Shown in pieces: positions 10,314 to 18,790 of a DNA stretch of 29,083 nt. Origin of the DNA: Chara braunii (lineage: Eukaryota; Streptophyta; Charophyceae; Charales; Characeae). The DNA lies in the NCBI GenBank assembly GCA_003427395.1, contig BFEA01000283.1, positions 742,517 through 771,599 of the forward strand, in the 5' to 3' direction. Below the pieces are notes generated by a model, which worked only from the letters and a program-made list of their open reading frames with translations, was not told the origin of the DNA and searched no databases. The position numbers and the translations under genes were made by a program. Each line of letters begins with the position of its first letter. Within the stretch, counting starts at the first letter, position 1.

Positions 10314-11056
10314 TGCGGGCCACGGCACCTGGAACAGCAGTGACTGCGATTGGAAGCTTGCGGGTTTCGGACGACATTGAACGAGGCTTGGTGCCACCTG
10401 ATACTGTACTCTCAACCCTCTGCAATGGTCAGTTGCGAATTGCAGCGAAGGATATTCTCACCCTCTCACTTAGCGATGGCAGGGTGAATGATGAGGTGGT
10501 CAACTTCTACATGGCGCTATTAGGAACGACCGCATATGGGATAAGTGACATCCCGCGAGGCCTTCGGGTCTTCACCTTTAATTCTTTCTTCTTCAGTAAA
10601 CTGCAACTTCAAGGGCACGGAGGGGTGGAAAGATGGGCTAAAAATGTAGATCTGCTTGAATATGATACTATCTTTGTTCCAGTCCTCAAAGATAATGATA
10701 ACTCGATCCGCCTTTCCGTGAGCTTGAGAGATAATGTTTTTGAGATTTTCGATTATTTTCCTTGCGTCGTAGCCGATTCTATTTTTTACCTTAGTGTTTT
10801 CGAGTTGATCGTACACTATTTGGAATGTCAAACATCACATAGGCGGTCGTGCAGGCGCTGGAAGTCGGTGGCAGCAAATGTTGTTATAGAGGGAGTTCCA
10901 AGACAAGTGGATGAAGTTAGTTGCGGGGTGTTTATGTTGATGTTTGCGACACTGTTGCAACGTGGCGATCAACCGCCTTTCAGGTTCTCTTGTAAAAATA
11001 TTCCGTATATTAGACGACAACTGGCATCATGTATCTTGGAATGCCGTTGTCTTTGA
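10314..11056 (+). CDS. Ulp1-like (peptidase C48) domain, catalytic His missing
   Basis: The Ulp1/SENP family cleaves SUMO or other ubiquitin-like proteins, and related domains are common in plant transposons. Residues are numbered from the frame opening at 10265. They show 'GRVNDEVVNFYMALL' (71-86, the WLNDEVINFYM motif), 'VFTFNSFFFSKL' (102-113), 'VERWAKNVDLLEYDTIFVPV' (121-140), 'EIFDYF' (160-165, catalytic Asp163) and 'PRQVDEVSCGVFMLMFA' (212-228, Gln214 and nucleophile Cys220). The His-Trp expected near 146-148 reads Asn-Ser-Ile. The oxyanion Gln and the Cys remain while the general base is gone. The domain is otherwise full length (about 200 residues) and ends at TGA 11054. An AATAAA lies 460 bases downstream. 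It may be a binding-only protein or a decaying element gene. Confidence 0.75.
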
Positions 11057-11515
11057 TGGATTCGGTTGATTTGCAAACTTCTGTTTCAGAATATTTCATA
11101 TTTTAACTGTCGCTTTCACAACGACATTACTTTCTTTCAGTGTTGCGGGTTTGAGTTGTCTTTGGTATGTTGACTGCCAGTTTGGTGTTGCGTATTGCCT
11201 TCGGAATCTCTGCCAGGTCCGACTCGTCTGTTGTGTAATTACATTCATCGCATTGCAGTCCTCGTTGCAAATTGTGTCCAGGTCATTCAAAGTTGTGCAT
11301 ATAATTCACCTCGAAATGATATTCGTGTGTGTGGTGCGACATGACGAATTGGAATGTGGATGCAAGACAAATCTCGGTGAGTGTGTAGGTGTGAGGTTCG
11401 TTATGCAAAGAGTGAAAGACCAGTGACATCACGTCTCTTGTGTGCATAGACAATCATGCACTTGTGACCGCCTGAATTACATGTGACCGACAATTTGGCG
11501 TTCTAGACCAGGAAA

Positions 11516-11521
11516 AATAAA
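11516..11521 (+). terminator. Candidate polyadenylation signal
   Basis: AATAAA lies 460 bases after the stop of the Ulp1-like exon, with T-rich sequence following. A second AATAAA-like site is near 11642. Neither is proven. The 11057-11650 interval otherwise shows nothing but a pyrimidine tract and 'cag' at about 11140. Confidence 0.3.
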
Positions 11522-11653
11522 TTGTATGTCAAAAATAACAGTTACTGTTTATACTTCTAAAGAAGTCTGAATCTCTACAACATCCAGACAACCGCCTCGG
11601 GCGAGACGATAGCCATGCATGTACAACTCACGCATAAAAGAAATAAATAGTAT

Positions 11654-12153
11654 CATCCAACAAGGATTCAATCATGACACCTTACTCATCACATTCACAA
11701 ACTTGAAGTTTGACAAGTGTGGCTCCGGACACACTATCGCATAGGCATCCCGAATGGGCGTGCCTGTCGCTACTCTACGTCTTCTAATATAATTATCCAA
11801 CGAGGATGCAATCATGACACATTGCTCATCACAATTATGGAATTGAAGTTTAACAAGTACGGATCCCAACACACTTCCACACAGGGTTCCCTGATGCGCG
11901 TGTCTGTCGTTATTCGTTTATGAAGCTTAACAAGTGCGGATCCCGATACACTTCGACACAAGATTCACGACACATTTATGAAGTTCAACAAGTAAGGCTC
12001 CCAGCACACTTCCGCACAGGGTTCCCTGATGGGCGTGTCTGTCGTTATTCGTTTATGAAGTTTAACAGGTACGGATCCCAGCACACTCCCGCACAGGATT
12101 CCCAACAGTGCCATGTTTTTGAAGTTCAGCATGTAAGGATCTCGGCACACTCT
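11654..12153 (-). repeat. Dispersed repeat family with reverse-strand palindrome relatives
   Basis: Six units share 'GAAGTTyaACAAGTACGGATC' followed by 'CCAGCACACTTCCGCACAG'. Their cores are at 11714, 11854, 11931, 11989, 12066 and 12130, and another copy is at 13193-13216. The segments at 11657 and 11796 ('atccaac.aggat.caatcatgacac') show a tandem step of about 139 bp. 'ccctgatgggcgtgtctgtcgttattcg' (given here in two parts: 'ccctgatgggcg' and 'tgtctgtcgttattcg') recurs at about 11889 and 12028. On the minus strand the core aligns with the 24-bp palindrome at about 19 of 24 positions. There is no gene here. Confidence 0.75.
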
Positions 12154-12399
12154 CAGTCAAGTCGAGCTGAACTTCTTTATGCCTGCCTTCGTCTGAGTCT
12201 CTTGGATGGACATCTTAGTCAGAGACACGAAGTCCTTCTGTTGATAACTTTCAATCAGACAAAATTGAACTTCTTTATGCCCATCATGCTTTCTCTTTGT
12301 CATAAGAATAATACTACTTGTATCATTTGATGTGCCACAGTTATCAGTTTCTCAAATCTTGACACTGTGTCAGTGCTCCCAGAACTGTACTCATAGTTA

Positions 12400-12413
12400 C
12401 CCCCCCGCTCTCA
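12400..12413 (-). other. Candidate polypurine tract of the gypsy remnant
   Basis: Read on the minus strand this is 'tgagagcggggggg', followed by 'taactatg'. It lies about 290 bases downstream (minus direction) of the integrase tail, where a Ty3/gypsy polypurine tract and 3' LTR start would be expected. The intervening 12480-12590 is a degenerate run of 'TGAAACTGAAATA'-type units. I did not find the matching LTR end, so the assignment is tentative. Confidence 0.35.
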
Positions 12414-12689
12414 GGGTTTGACACTCATGGAACGATTGCAGCGCTGCATCAAAGATATAGTCTCATTAACTTAGTTGTTTGCTGAAATAAATAACGAAAT
12501 GACTTGCTGAAAACTGAAATATTGAAATTGAGATGCTGAAACTGATGTATTGAAACTGAAATACTGAAACTTGAAATGTTGAATTGACTATGCAAGAATG
12601 ATCATTGTCTGCTGATAACTGAGTCTCTCTGTCTCAATGTCTTACTGTACTCTTTCTCAGTCCTCTATGACCGTTCTCTTACTTGGATG

Positions 12690-13106
12690 ATTGGCTTATC
12701 TTCCCTCTTTTTGGTTTCACTGTAGGGATCAAGTTAGGGTCTCTAAAGATGAACTTACAAAGTCTTGACCCTGATACCACGTCATGAACCCTGGATTCGT
12801 TCATCTATGAAATCTCATAAACTTTGCCCCCTGCTTCTCCTGTAATTCTGTAAGGACCAAGCCATCTAGGCCCCAACCTTTCAGTCCATTGCGTCTCAAG
12901 GGAACTGTCAAACAGAAGGACAACATCTCCAATCTTCAATTTCTCTTTTCTTATATATCTTTTCTTGTTCCATCTTTCTTGATCTGATAGCCTGCTGTAT
13001 GTCATCCTTTTCGCAGCATTCATCACTGTCTGATCAACTTCTGATACTTACTTCATTCTAATATGAAGAAGCTCTGAGATAGAATAGGCTCTGTCACTTT
13101 CTTGAC
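12690..13106 (-). pseudogene. Ty3/gypsy integrase C-terminal part (GPY/F module)
   Basis: The open part at 12805-13026 encodes 'NAAKRMTYSRLSDQERWNKK', 'KIGDVVLLF' and 'RLGPRWLGPYRITGEAGG', which is the classic basic/SH3-like and GPY/F end of plant gypsy integrases. The frame can be followed upstream to about 13106 ('AYSISELLHIRMK', then TAA) and downstream past a TAG to about 12690 ('SRVHDVVSGSRLCKFI'). There are two in-frame stops and no frameshift within the piece. It is flanked on both sides by the 12-kb repeat family, and the 13106 edge passes straight into a 'cttccacacaaggttccc' repeat. It lacks the catalytic core. Confidence 0.8.
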
Positions 13107-13192
13107 TTCCACACAAGGTTCCCGTGCAACGTGCCTAACATGTACGGGTTTGAACACGCTTCCTCATTTGGGATATTATTTATAAAGTTTCA

Positions 13193-13216
13193 CAAGTACG
13201 GATCTCAGCACACTTC
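13193..13216 (-). repeat. Isolated copy of the reverse-strand palindrome relative
   Basis: CAAGTACGGATCTCAG followed by CACACTTC, preceded by 'aaagttt'. It is one base different from the consensus of the 11.7-12.15 kb family and lies 1 kb outside that cluster, on the other side of the gypsy fragment. Confidence 0.7.
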
Positions 13217-13288
13217 TGCATGTGCTTAAGACGTGGATGGACGTGCATACGTTGCTTGGAATGCAGCCAAAAATGAATTCGATAGAAA

Positions 13289-13636
13289 GAGGACACCTGT
13301 GTAGCACGGCGAACGTGTTCGCACCCCTACATGTTCGCGCGAACAGGTCGTGAACATTTTCTTTTTTCGTAAAAAATATATATACTATTTTTCGGTTTTT
13401 TATTTTTAAATCATGATTGGCTAAGAATTTGAACATGACTCCAATGCAAAAGTTGCTTGTTTTATTATTTGAAATAACATATATTTTTTTCAGAATTGTT
13501 TGAGAACGTTTTTTTTTTTTTTTTTTTTAATATTTTTTATGTTCGCGTTTGGAGGATTTTGGGCGCTTGTTCGCGTTCGGGCGAACATGTTCACGTTCTC
13601 CTCCGAACGCGAACACGGTGTTACGTAGGAGGACAC
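13289..13636. mobile_element. hAT-like MITE (332 bp) with 8-bp target duplication
   Basis: GAGGACAC occurs at 13289-13296 and again at 13629-13636. The enclosed 332 bp begin CTGTGTAGCACGG and end, read from the other strand, CTACGTAACACCG (9 of 13 identical, mostly transition differences). Subterminal regions carry several GTTCGCG/CGCGAAC copies in both orientations, and the middle is A/T-rich with a 20-base T run (13509-13528). An 8-bp duplication with short imperfect inverted ends and no coding capacity is what non-autonomous hAT elements look like. Confidence 0.65.
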
Positions 13637-13663
13637 AGTATAATGTCCTATTTTAACGAATAA

Positions 13664-13768
13664 CATGTTACATCTTATCTTGGCCTAAACTGTAATGTCG
13701 AAGTTGACGACAACAGCTCCCCGGAGTACGTGCAGATCTCGGACAATGCCGCACGTGTCAAGCACCAG
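13664..13768 (+). CDS. Exon-like island, gene unknown
   Basis: The frame is open from just after TAA 13661-13663 to a strong 5' splice-like site (CAG/GTATGT, 13766-13774). It encodes 35 residues ending 'SPEYVQISDNAARVKHQ', which reads like ordinary protein rather than repeat. A 44-base pyrimidine-rich gap ending 'ctgactcacag' (13812) could be an intron, after which 'MPHAPKDKYAP' runs in phase into poly-Asn encoded by the AAT microsatellite. No other exon is visible nearby. It may be a captured or orphan exon. Confidence 0.3.
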
Positions 13769-13844
13769 GTATGTCTCCCGTCTCACTCACAACCTTGATC
13801 CCTGACTCACAGATGCCCCATGCCCCCAAGGACAAATATGCACC

Positions 13845-13845
<1 letters not shown>

Positions 13846-13890
<45 letters not shown>

Positions 13891-13897
13891 TAATAAT
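13846..13897 (+). repeat. (AAT)n microsatellite
   Basis: About 17 AAT units, with one slip near 13890. Confidence 0.95.
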
Positions 13898-15489
13898 AGT
13901 AATGAAAATAAGTAACAGCGGGATGACAATCCAAGATCACACCATCACATTGAAAGCTAAATCGTGTAACAGTACTCAGAAGAAGCATTGTACCGATGGA
14001 TTGCCAATAGAAAGCCGTAATACTGAAAGACAGTGTCAGTGAGGGCTTGCTCTCACCACCACCAACATATGTATCCAGACACTCCCCCCTTCCTTGTTCA
14101 AGTGGGAGATTCGTTCGACCTTTGCTCTTCCTCCATTCCCCCTTTTTCCCGGTGGAACGCACCTGCGCTACGATCCTTGTTAGATATCATCAAAGTGGGT
14201 GGATGTGGTGATCGATCTCCTTTTTTGCGGCTGCTTTCTTCTCCTTCCGACCCCACTCCTCCTTCCACCTCTCCTTAGTCTCTCCTCCATCCTTCAACTC
14301 TCCTCCTCTACCCCCTCTTTCTCTCTTGATTCTGCCTAACTTCTTTTTCTTTCTTACGAGCTTACTCGAGCACACGATCGTGCCATTGGCCATGCTCATG
14401 CCCACCTTCATACCAGCTTCCGCTACACATTCGTTGCATGCTCGTATCCTTGCCTGCTACCCAACTCGCTATCCCTCGCGGTCATTTTTTCTCGTGTTTT
14501 TGCCTCGGCGTTCGCGTTCTCCTGTACTCCCACCTCTGCCTTTCGATACTGTTCCTGCAGGCTTTCATATGCCTTGATTTTCACTCTGTCGTGATTCGTT
14601 ATCATCTTTCACTCGATGAATCTGCCTCTTTGATTCAGGGCAAATTCATCCCCGTCAGTTTATTAATACAAGGAAAGATGTATATATTTATATATTTATA
14701 TACATATATATATATATATACATTGTCAGGCATAGCTGCCGATAACCATAGACAAAGAGAGAGAAGGATAACAACTTAGGGACCGCGACAACTGTTTTTG
14801 TTGGAGTTTCAACGATCCATCAGGAGGCTGTATATATACGTATATATGTATGTATGTATCATGTATGATAATTTATTTATTTGTTCTTTCAACGTTTGTT
14901 CAGAGAATATGATAGTGTATCTTTACATGTCCTAACGGTAGATTCGTCCGATTTACTTTGTCTTAGCGACAAAAGTAACGAGAGTTGGCCAAGCGATTCA
15001 TCGCATATACACATACGCCCCGTAGCATACTATAAAGGTGCAGACCAGAACAAGGACCGACCTCTTATATAAGGTACAAATAGCGTAGCAGGAGACTTAG
15101 ATATAGATCCTGACCTGACCGGGACGGACCTCTATCACGTAGTGCAAGATAGCGCAGCAGAATACTTAGAATACTAATAACTAGCCCAATCAATGTTGCA
15201 AAGCAGACCAAACATACATCATTCTCACCACACGGTGTGAAGGGCCTGGCGCTATACACAGGAAGAGGCGCAGGTCCAGACATGCACAAACGAAGAGGAG
15301 GGGAGAGATGGGAAAGTCGTCAAGTCCCACATAATCCCTCGTTAAAATGTCTGAAGTCCAATGTCGACTCTGGATCCAAAATGCCACCAAGCTCTCTCTT
15401 TCTCTCGCTCATAGTTTGCTGATGCAGTGGAGTCAGATAACGAGAGGGTGAGAGGGAGATGGTGGACTGAGAAGAGGAAGAAGAAGAAT

Positions 15490-15557
<68 letters not shown>
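15490..15557 (+). repeat. (CT)n microsatellite
   Basis: About 33 CT units with one TTT interruption near 15504. Confidence 0.95.
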
Positions 15558-15561
<4 letters not shown>

Positions 15562-15707
15562 CAGGCGAGATTCAAAAGATAAAAACAGGAATGAATCCTC
15601 CCACTTTTGCAGGAAGGATTCATTCCCATGTTGCAGTTTGAACCGCTGACACAAAGAGAGAGGGACGGGGCGATTTTTTTTCTGCAGCCTTCCACCCAGC
15701 TTGCCGG

Positions 15708-15708
<1 letters not shown>

Positions 15709-15749
<41 letters not shown>
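15709..15749 (+). repeat. Compound (CT)n(CA)n microsatellite
   Basis: A CT run passes directly into a CA run at about 15730. Confidence 0.95.
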
Positions 15750-16155
15750 TGCACACTCGCGTATACATACATAGTAATGTATATATATTCAAATGGTAGC
15801 GGTAGATTCAATCGATTTTGTTCTTATTTATTTATTCATTTATTTATTTTATTTATTATCGATGTATCATGAGGTAAGCCGTAAGATCAGAAACTTACCT
15901 CTTCCCTCTCTTCCCGTCGTCGCCTTCGTAGCGGCCGATGTCGTCGTCGTCGGTTGATGTCGTTCGTCCGCACTCCCCAGCGGCAAACCGTCGAGATCAC
16001 AGCGATCCAGACACTCCACCGGACCATTCAATCGGTAGGAGCGATGGTGGTGTGCACAAAGGTAGGGACGTAATCAGCGCGCGCTGATGATTCGCTCTTT
16101 ACTAGGCATTCCTCATGCAAGATCGGTAATTACAACAATCAATCCCCATCGCATT

Positions 16156-16278
16156 GGATCCCCTTCCCTTCTCCCTCTTCTTCTTCCTTTCTCCTTCTTC
16201 TTCTTCTTCTTCTTCTTCTTCTTCTTCTTCTTCTTCTTCTTCTTCTTCTTCTTCCCTCCTTCTTCTACTTCTTCTCTC
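16156..16278 (+). repeat. Polypyrimidine block with (TTC)n
   Basis: A pure (TTC)n core at about 16194-16255 lies inside a longer C/T-only strand. It encodes poly-Phe/Ser or poly-Glu/Lys in chance frames and can form triplex DNA in principle. Confidence 0.95.
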
Positions 16279-16320
16279 CTCCACCGTGGATTTCTCCTCT
16301 TGCTACCACTGCGCACTAAC

Positions 16321-16346
16321 TTTTTTTTTTTTTTTTTTTTTTTTTT
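16321..16346 (+). repeat. T26 homopolymer
   Basis: 26 consecutive T, 40 bases after the TTC block. Confidence 0.95.
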
Positions 16347-16889
16347 AATGCGCGGGCGCCTTCGCTCCCTCGCGCTACAACCCCCTTTCTCCCTCGTCTC
16401 CCCCACCATTTCTCCTTTTTGCTCCCTGCTTGCGCTGCCGCCCCGCGCTCCATCCTCCGTTGATCCCTGGTGCGGCTCTTCCTCGCCTTGTCCGCTACTA
16501 CGTTCAATGCCACCTTGTTGCTAGTCCGAGCTCGTGGCGCTGCTCTCCGCCCACGCGCTATTCCTTCCTCCCCCCGCTAGCGCGTGTTGGCAGTGTGTAC
16601 TCTGCCTTCGCAAGCCGGAATTGTGGCTCCGCGTAGTGCTAGGGTACTTTGTTGATGCATCTGTCGTGAAATCCGCGACAGATTCCTAAAAACGAATTAA
16701 TTTAAAATTACGGGCGAAAAGGAAAGGAGAACAAAAATAATAATAATAATAATAAAAGAAAAAAGAAGAGAAACTAATCGTAAGAATAAATAAAAGAAAA
16801 CAAAGAAAATAAGGAATTTAACTTCTAACCACCCGAACTCGCGACGTGTCATGCCCCTCGTTTTTAGACGAGGCAAACTGTAACCACTT

Positions 16890-17063
16890 ACTCTAACTGA
16901 CCTTTGATCTCGAGGTCACGGGTTCAAGTCCCGGCCTGACTGAGCCTGGGTGAAACTGTTGCGGAGCTCCTTGACAAAAGGAGCTAGCTCAGCGGTCGGT
17001 TGGATTCGTTCCCTGCATCCACCGCTTGACAACCCTGACCCTAAACCTACTGAGCTAGCTCCT
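16890..17063. repeat. tRNA-like relic with perfect 14-bp inverted repeat
   Basis: AGGAGCTAGCTCAG (16979-16992) is exactly inverted at 17050-17063, enclosing 57 bases. The left arm contains a good RNA polymerase III A-box (TAGCTCAGCGG). A perfect B-box (GGTTCAAGTCC, 16921-16931) lies upstream rather than downstream, after the TGACCT...AGGTCA arms (16898-16918). A 7-bp acceptor-like stem GGAGCTA/TAGCTCC closes the inverted repeat. The order and the loop do not make a functional tRNA. A tRNA-derived SINE, or the edge of an LTR element, is likelier. Confidence 0.5.
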
Positions 17064-17831
17064 ACTCTTGTTAAGAAAGGGGCCGCTCAGGTAAATATAG
17101 AGGATTGAGGCTCGCACACGTAGTGGCCGGAGCCTATTTCTGAGTCTGTACGTGCATGCACGCTTGCTGGTCCGCACGTCTGCCTACGTGCTCGCCGACT
17201 TGAGTGTGTGTGTGACCAGCAAGGGCACTTGGTAGGTCGGAAGGTTCGAAGGGCGAGTACTTACCTTAGCTGAGTCATTTGAGGGTCGCGGTGGGAAAGT
17301 TACAAGGTAGCGGGGTAAACCCGCACACTTAGAACAACGGGAAAACACTTAAGTAGCAGGTAGTCCGGTACCACACCGAGTAGACCTGTCGCGTACTCGA
17401 CGCCGATCAGAAGAAGACGAAGTAGGCATTTCCAGAGGCCCGGTACCATTAGGTAGGCGGGCACCGGTTTCCAGTAGTACGAGTCAAGGTCCTGTGCGGA
17501 TGATATCAGAGCCTGCAACGGTATCTCTCTATGCAGAGGGACAAAGGCACCGGTCACTCGGGTAGTCATGCGGTCAGGAAGTCACCTCCCAAGGGGCGAC
17601 TCCCTTTCTACTGGAGGCCGAGCTAGAGCCTCAACCTCACTAACGGTGCACTAGTAAAGGTACCGCTCGAGCAAACGCCAACAATCGGGGCTCTACCTCG
17701 ACCCCGATGATCGTACACTAATAATTGTTCTGGTCGTACGACCGGGGCGCGTATTAATTTATTCTGACTGATGTACTGACGATTAAGTCTCAGAGTGCAT
17801 CGTAGATCTACTCGTCATAACATCAACCCTA
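17064..17831. other. Unassigned interval with a tRNA-Met primer-site-like match
   Basis: There is no convincing gene; the 89-codon minus-strand frame at 17300-17569 has no recognisable domain. TGATATCAGAGCC at 17501-17513 differs by one base from the TGGTATCAGAGCC primer-binding site used by many plant LTR elements, so 16.8-17.5 kb could be an old LTR. No matching LTR end or gag was found. A 12-bp perfect palindrome GGTCGTACGACC lies at 17732-17743. Confidence 0.3.
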
Positions 17832-18455
17832 TTGACCCCTCAACCTCTTTGGTTGAAGGGTATTACTGCAGATCCTAACCTTCACAGCGTGCATCATAAC
17901 AACGGGCGTGCATACTTAACGAAATTTTCTCGCCGATTTTGCCCCGGCCTCAATGGCCGAGGAATTCGTTTCGAGTGTCATGCTCAAGCGTGCACACCTT
18001 TTCCATTCCAGACTGGCTCCGTCATGGTAGCCAACGCCGTCACCGTGTCGAATGCAAAAGCATGGCCAAATACCCTTGTAAGGGTATTTGGTCTGACAAC
18101 GCTGTTCACGGCCGTGAAGGTTGAGGGTCGAAAGATGAAAGCGCTTTTCATTACTAGGGAGGAGTTCCGAGGAGTCGCCCTCAATTATGTGCAAGCGTTT
18201 CGCATCCCCACGGTCGAGGGTGCGCTCGGACGCTTCAGAGATCGATTGTCGCACGATGCGGCATTAAGGAAGGAGCTCAACTCCAGAGTCGACTGTTTGG
18301 TGCACTCTCAGTTGCACTACCTTCTTGATAACTGTGACGAGATTTTCTGGAGAGTGGAACATAGAGACCACAACTTAGAAACTGTTTTCCGAGAGGAGGA
18401 AAATCGTCTGTCGACGGCCCGTTATGTGTACGACTGTCCGTACTGTCGCAACTGA
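17832..18455 (+). CDS. Lineage-specific protein ending CPYC (paralogue 1)
   Basis: The frame is open for 207 codons to TGA 18453. The first Met is at 18024; the frame upstream is also protein-like ('YLTKFSRRFCPGL' resembles 'SLNKLHQKLCAWL' of the second paralogue), so the real start is probably further 5' and lost. It shares with the 19130-20029 gene the segments 'TLFTAVKVEGRKMKALFITR', 'RVDCLVHSQLHYLLDNCDEI' and a terminal 'YVYDCPYC'. There is no signal peptide or membrane segment. The Cys-rich tail may bind metal, but only three or four Cys are present. Family unknown. A perfect hairpin at 18066-18091 lies inside the coding sequence and is absent from the paralogue. Confidence 0.55.
   Translation: MTPQPLWLKGITADPNLHSVHHNNGRAYLTKFSRRFCPGLNGRGIRFECHAQACTPFPFQTGSVMVANAVTVSNAKAWPNTLVRVFGLTTLFTAVKVEGRKMKALFITREEFRGVALNYVQAFRIPTVEGALGRFRDRLSHDAALRKELNSRVDCLVHSQLHYLLDNCDEIFWRVEHRDHNLETVFREEENRLSTARYVYDCPYCRN
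18066..18091 (+). repeat. Perfect 12-bp hairpin inside a coding region
   Basis: CCAAATACCCTT and AAGGGTATTTGG are exact reverse complements separated by GT. The second paralogue lacks this block at the matching place, which suggests insertion of a tiny palindromic element into paralogue 1. Confidence 0.85.
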
Positions 18456-18550
18456 CATGCTGAATATCTGTAAGGAAAATGGTCCCCAATAAGAGAGTAG
18501 TCTGACCGTTCTTCATGAACGACGTGTTGGAGATGAGTCGAAATTAAGCG

Positions 18551-18770
18551 GCGTTTGCTGGACTTGCGCTCACTTGCGAAGTGCAAATCTACTCTCACTT
18601 ATTTTTCAATCGTCGGCGACGGTTGCAGGACTTGCGCTGATTTGCGAAGTCCGAATCTACTCTCACTTATCGACCCACATGAATGACGTGTAGAAAATAA
18701 GTCGGCATTAGACGGCGGTTAGAAAACTTGCGCTCTCTTGCGACGTGCGAACCAAATTACCAATTATCGA
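18551..18770 (+). promoter_or_regulatory. Three direct repeats upstream of a TATA box
   Basis: Each repeat has 'acttgcgct.' followed by 'tTGCGAAGTgCGAATCTACT' and 'CTCACTTAT'. The motifs begin at 18576, 18644 and 18740, the last one diverged. The third ends 17 bases before TATAAAT at 18784. The same motif, inverted, makes up the array at 25125-25234. A role as an upstream activating element is inferred from position and repetition. Confidence 0.55.
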
Positions 18771-18783
18771 ACCCTTTCGTGCA

Positions 18784-18790
18784 TATAAAT
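18784..18790 (+). promoter_or_regulatory. TATA box
   Basis: TATAAAT lies 76 bases before ATG 18866. The leader ends 'ccgctgatgcag' with a branch-like 'ctgat', suggesting a short 5' intron. The second copy of the duplicated exon has AAAAAAT at the corresponding place, so only the first copy keeps the TATA box. Confidence 0.5.

Larger units (their letters stand above)
13898..16680. other. Non-coding interval with low-complexity tracts
   Basis: No gene is recognised here. It holds a pyrimidine-rich stretch at about 14217-14340 (almost all C/T on the plus strand), TA-rich runs at 14690-14720 and 14829-14860, an ATTT-rich patch at 15825-15860, and the microsatellites listed separately. Frames in this interval (for example those reading poly-Phe, poly-Ser or Arg-Glu) are translations of simple repeats. 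Confidence 0.6.

Noticed and set aside
12758-12786. LTR primer-binding site 'tggtatcagggtca' on the minus strand
   Set aside because: It lies in the downstream continuation of the integrase frame ('SRVHDVVSGSRLCKF'), so it is better read as coding sequence.
15433-15792. Arg-Glu-rich minus-strand ORF
   Set aside because: It reads through CT and CA microsatellites and has no non-repeat protein sequence of note.
16087-16524. Frames encoding poly-Phe, poly-Ser or poly-Glu/Lys
   Set aside because: Translations of the TTC and T microsatellites.
16890-17063. Functional tRNA gene
   Set aside because: The B-box lies upstream of the A-box, the candidate anticodon loop lacks U at position 33, and the 83-base hairpin on either strand has no proper T-arm.
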